A DNA stretch of 64,000 nt from Adineta ricciae. Lineage: Eukaryota > Rotifera > Eurotatoria > Adinetida > Adinetidae. Positions 59,589 through 64,000 of the stretch are shown piece by piece (the first letter of the stretch is position 1; each line of letters starts with the position of its first letter). The notes under the pieces are model-generated. The model was given only the letters and a program-made list of their open reading frames with translations. It searched no databases and had not been told where the DNA came from. The stretch is from positions 17,265-81,264 of the forward strand of contig CAJNOJ010000402.1 of assembly GCA_905250025.1 (NCBI GenBank). The letters are read 5' to 3'. The translations under genes were made by a program, and so were the position numbers.

Positions 59589-62500
59589 ATGGATCAATTG
59601 CGAAACATCTATCGATATTTGTCGAAATTAAATGTATATGAAAACGAAGAAACCAGTAATGAGCATATGAAAAGAAATGAAATTCTCTCAACTAGAATTT
59701 ATTTTATCATTCTTCTCATCATATTATCATCCTATATTACAAATATGTTATTGTTAAGTCGAATGAATACTTTAACAATTACAAAACCAACACAACAACA
59801 ATATGAAAAATTAAAATTAAAATATCCAATTAGTTTAAAATGTCTCTGTAAAGAAATATCAATTCCATATAAACAGTTAATTAACATCCAAGTCGAATAT
59901 TATGAAATTTGTTTATCTGATTTTACCAAACAAAAATGGATTGATTATCTTTTTAATGAAAAACTTAAATATTATCATCCATTTGATTTTCGTCGCGTTG
60001 CACCATTCAAATTTCAATTACTTCGAACACTATGTCAACAGTCGAAACGATTCATTGATGATAATCTTGAAGAATTTTATTCAAATCATTTGATTTCAAA
60101 GGAACCTATGTCAGTGGATGAATTTCATATTCAAGTGAATTTTTTTATTAAATCATTTCAACAAACAACACGTTATCTATTAGAGAACTTAGTCACACTA
60201 ATTGAAGACACAATGTGCGTAAACTTTTTATTAACAGCAGTCGATACACACTTTATTTACAAAACCAGGGTAGAATTTGTGTATATGGGCTCTGAAAACA
60301 TTTGTTATTATAATACCAAAGAGAAGAAAGTAAAACATTCCAGCTGCACTTGTAGAAATAAAGAACATACAAAGCACCCTGAAGATATTTACGGTGCTAT
60401 AGAATGGTTTGAATATCATTCGTGTCGTGCACTTGAAGATGGCTTATATGACTCAAATAAATATCCCGGTGTTCAAATACCTGGAATGATTGGATGTTGT
60501 TTACCAATCGAATCATTGAGATATTCAACATTAGAATGTTTTTATGAGCAATCCTGTTTGGATATTATAGGCCTGTATACCACTCATCCGTCGATTTCAA
60601 CGAGCGATTTCTCGATATTAAAGCACGATTCATCAGCAAAATCTATAACAATCGAAGAATTAATCAAAAAATCATTTGTAAAACAATGGTTTAATATCAC
60701 ATCATATGAGAAATATTTTAGTTACTGTCAACCTTTGTCTTGTCAATATACAGCTGGACAAGGGAAAAGTCTTTTTTATATATTTACAACAACTATTAGT
60801 TTATTTGGCGGATTAAAATTGATTCTTCCAGTTATTGTATTATATGTTGTGGCACATATTCGAGAGGAAGAACAACAACAACGATTGACAGACAATACTG
60901 ATGCAAGTAAGTTGTTCTATCTGAAAAAAAAACCGAGTGCTTGAATTTGCGAAAGTCAATCTCAAGTTATAATTTCATCAACATTTGTTTCAATAAATTT
61001 TCTTTGTCTTTCAGCATCGATAAGAATCCGTTTATCAGCAATATTAAAAATGGTGAAGATTTTCATTTTAAAATTGAATATATTTGATAGTTATTCAACA
61101 GATGAATATAAAGAAAAAAATGAAATTTTATCAACAAGAATTTATTTCATTGTATTATTTTTATCTCTAACACTTTTTTGTATTTTTCTTTCATTTGAAA
61201 AACAAATCAAAACCATATATTTTTCGAAGCCATCACGGACTCAATTTGACGAATTGCAAAATAATTCCTTAGATCAGCTTCAATGCCCCTGTACACAAAT
61301 CTCACTTAAATACTCGGAATTTATTCAATTTCGTCCAACTTATCATCAGATATGTTCCAGTATATTTGTTTCACCAAATTGGAATCAATGGGGTGCGAAC
61401 TGGAAAAAACAGGGTCCTTGTGCTTCTTCTGATTTTATTAATCAAGCACACAATTATTTTTATCTTTTATCAGCGTATTGTCAATTATCACAAGACATTG
61501 TATTAAAGGAGTTAGAACATTTTTATGTAATGCAATATACAACATCTGGTGTTATTCAATTCAAACAATTTGACAGTGAAGTTAAATCAGTTATTGAAAA
61601 CTTCAAAGTAAAAACACAAAAATCGCCGAAAACACAATTAAATATTATTCAAAGTGTTATTTTTAATAATCAATTTCTATCTCATTTAAGAATTGGTATG
61701 AGCCATCGAATTCAATGTTGCAATACTACTACTACAGTCAAACATTTACCGATGAATTATGACAATTGTTCATGTGCTACTGATTCAACATGTCATAAAA
61801 CGAATTTTTTCTGTCGTGAAACCATTTACACATCTATACCAAATATTTATTCCGGTTGTTACTTCATTGATTCATTGTTATTATCACAAACATCATGTTT
61901 TTATGATGAAAAATGTTTAGATATAATCAGGAGATATATGGATCCAAATACTATTCTTTATGGACAAATATTTCCATTAGATATTTCGAAAAAAACTCGA
62001 TATAAAACTAATGTAACTATAGGGATATTACTTGATAATTTATTTATTGAAGAATGGAATGATTTTTATTCATATGATAAATATTATAGTACTTGTCAAC
62101 CATCATTTTGTTCATACGAAATTCAAGAGCGACGAAATTCGATTTCTATACTAACAGAAATCATTGGTATATATTCAGGATTAACGATTATCATTAGGTT
62201 TCTAATACCAAATCTTGTTCGTTTGATTCGAAGAAGAAAAAGACATGTTCAAGTTACTGCAACATTCGGTCGATTAAATTTTCTTTTTCAATTATGTAAA
62301 ACTAAATTACTTAAGTTGAATTTATTTCGAAATCGATCAACTGATTATCATACAGTACGAAAACAAATCATAAGCACACGTTCATATTTAATTACTTTCA
62401 TCCTTACTTTATCTCTTTGTATTTTATACACATCATTAACTAACAAATTCATTACTGTTAAATTTCAATTAAAAGATTTAAAACAATATGAACAATTATA

Positions 62501-63512
62501 CAATAAATATCCAAACACGTTAACTTGTTTATGTAATGAAATATCAATAAAATATGAAGAATTTATTCAACTAACACCAATTTATCATGAAATTTGTTCG
62601 TCAGATTTTATTCAACAAAAATGGATTGATTATTTATTAGTTGAAGAAAATGTGAATGATCGTAACTTTCAGGCCACAGGATCATTTCAATTTCAAGCTG
62701 TAAGATCATTATGTCGATTAATAGAAGAAACAGTGGATTTGAGCTTAACACAACTTTATTCAACAATGTTTGTCAGTAATCAATTGATATCGAGGGATTC
62801 ATTTCAGAATAGAATCGATAATACTGTGGATTTATTTATAAAATCGACAGAACAAAGATTCAAACACATATTTCAAATTACTCGTGAGATATTTCATGGA
62901 AGTGCAGTATTAACAACTCATCAAACAAATTGGGAGTATGATGTTCTATTAAATAAATTGAATCAATACGTATTTTATACAAAAGCAATAACATACAATA
63001 ACATGTCATGTACATGTGCAACTTCCTTACATTGTGTAGAAGCAGCAAAACTAAATGGTATATCTATTAATGGTTTATTCACTGGTTGTTATCCAGTTGA
63101 ATCTATGTTACTTTCTTCATTTGAGTGTTTATATAATAAAACATGCGTAGATTTTATTTTATCAAATATCGCACAAAAATTGCCAATGATTGAAGTGAAA
63201 GTTTTACAGTTAAGAACTAAATTTGGTATAAATGAAACTGTTCAACATATGGTTGATCGATTATTTGTTAATGAATGGAATCCAAATTACTCGTATCTGA
63301 ATTATTCGAAAAAGTGTCGTTCAACAGATTGTACTTATTCATTTATACAGAAATTTAATGCATTATATACAATAATATCAATTTTAAATTTATATGGATG
63401 TGTAACAATTTTATTAAGTTTTCTAATTCCATCTTTCATTGAGATTATTTTTCGAATATATAATAGAAAAACACAAATGACTATTGTACCAGCGGTACCT
63501 GTGCAAAACTGA
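59589..63512 (+). CDS. Triple tandem two-pass membrane protein with Cys-rich ectodomains
   Basis: Exons 59589-60906 and 61015-63512 are joined by a 108-bp intron (GTAAGT…TTTCAG, phase 1), giving 1271 residues. The protein is three diverged copies of one ~400-residue unit. Each unit has a short N-terminal stretch (NEILSTRIYF / NEILSTRIYF / KQIISTRSYL), a helix, a large cysteine-rich region and a second helix near its end. Helices lie at about 37-57/405-430, 480-502/815-838 and 893-915/1221-1245. Shared marks are C-x-C before EISI/QISL-x-Y, Y-x-x-I-C-x-S, a CxC plus C cluster, G-C-Y/C-(F/L)-P/I-(I/V)-(E/D)-S, an E/S-C-(F/L)-Y…C-(L/V)-D block, and C…C-x-Y before the second helix. This topology resembles DEG/ENaC or P2X subunits, but I see no clear family motif. 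Function unknown; a channel is only an inference. Confidence 0.85.
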
Positions 63513-63768
63513 ATTCGATATAAAATTAACATTTATATTTGCTTGCGTGTTCGCGCTTCATTGATTGATTGTAAAATAAAATGAGATTAAAAGAAGAGAT
63601 TTTTTCTTCAAATGTTATCAGAATCCGATCATGACTACGATGGTATAGTGTCAAGCTCGGAAGTCGAATTCAAGTATTATAGTTGAACAACACCCTCATC
63701 CTCGAAAGTCTACGTCTTCTTCTTTTTCTGCAATAAAATCACACTTGAAATCGTTTAATTAGGAGCTG

Positions 63769-64000
63769 TTAATAAAATTTTAGCATCAATAAACATACGA
63801 AGAGAATGAATAGGAAACTTCTGTTTATAGGCGCAGAATCCGTATTTAAAATTCCACCCCAATCTTCTTCAATTGCCTTTTTGACTGCTGTCACACTTTC
63901 TAGAGAATTACATTTGTCTATATTGCATTCGTATGTGACTACAACAAAAACGGGAGTCGACTGTGCGGATCGAGTTGTTTGAACAACTTCGTACAAAACT
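63769..64000 (-). CDS. C-terminus of a secreted/GPI- or membrane-anchored protein (partial)
   Basis: The frame enters from the right edge and reads about 75 residues. A Ly6-like cysteine end (YECNIDKCNS) is followed by ~25 polar residues and a C-terminal hydrophobic run (SFLFILFVCLLMLKFY), then stop. This fits a GPI signal or membrane anchor. The N-terminal part lies outside the window; the short Cys-pair ending is common in bdelloid surface proteins. Confidence 0.5.
   Translation of the reverse strand, partial: VLYEVVQTTRSAQSTPVFVVVTYECNIDKCNSLESVTAVKKAIEEDWGGILNTDSAPINRSFLFILFVCLLMLKFY

Noticed and set aside
1-64000. CRISPR arrays, bacterial operons, tRNA or rRNA genes
   Set aside because: No regularly spaced repeats, Shine-Dalgarno-led gene runs or recognisable RNA gene sequences were seen; weak tRNA-like signals cannot be excluded by eye.

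Overview
The window looks like nuclear DNA of a bdelloid rotifer (Adineta/Rotaria type). This is inferred from AT-rich sequence, very short spliceosomal introns (about 50-110 bp), and gene families that are expanded in bdelloids: arginine ADP-ribosyltransferase proteins with kinesin-light-chain-like TPRs, NHL beta-propellers, FG-GAP repeats, LDLa/EGF/7TM receptors and orphan class A GPCRs. There are also hAT and mariner DNA transposons. I see no bacterial operon features, rRNA, tRNA or CRISPR array.

Layout. (1) 1-16.7 kb is a tandem segmental duplication, copy A (1 to ~6.65 kb, open at the left edge) and copy B (~9.61-16.66 kb). Each copy carries, in the same order, a small exon on the minus strand, an LRR fragment, an ART-TPR gene, a coiled-coil/Cys-rich minus-strand gene and a 7TM receptor. 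The ART-TPR and 7TM genes are intact in both copies. The coiled-coil gene is internally deleted in A and the small exon has a nonsense codon in A. Between the copies lies a HAD-like gene (7.7 kb). (2) 17.4-21.0 kb is a third, broken ART-TPR gene with a very long TPR array. (3) 22.0-32.1 kb (copy C) and 39.9-54.2 kb (copy D) are a second, direct segmental duplication carrying a secreted 289-residue protein, a poorly recognised minus-strand gene, a 7TM receptor and an NHL protein. C was hit by two hAT-family insertions whose empty sites are preserved in D. D carries a 5.6-kb LDLa/EGF/7TM receptor gene that is absent from C. (4) Between C and D lie an OTU-domain fragment, a mariner fragment, a dispersed 0.6-kb repeat and an intact galactocerebrosidase gene. 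(5) 54.5-57.7 kb is a complete-ended hAT transposon with 8-bp target-site duplication and one clear nonsense codon. (6) 59.6-63.5 kb is a gene encoding three tandem copies of a two-membrane-pass, cysteine-rich extracellular unit in one 1271-residue polypeptide. It is the most novel-looking gene here.

Four single N characters mark assembly joins. Two of them lie inside the large receptor gene and are flanked by duplicated contig ends, so that gene model is partly an assembly artefact. The genes do not form an obvious pathway. The common theme is membrane receptors and signalling/protein-modifying enzymes in a region shaped by segmental duplication and transposons.
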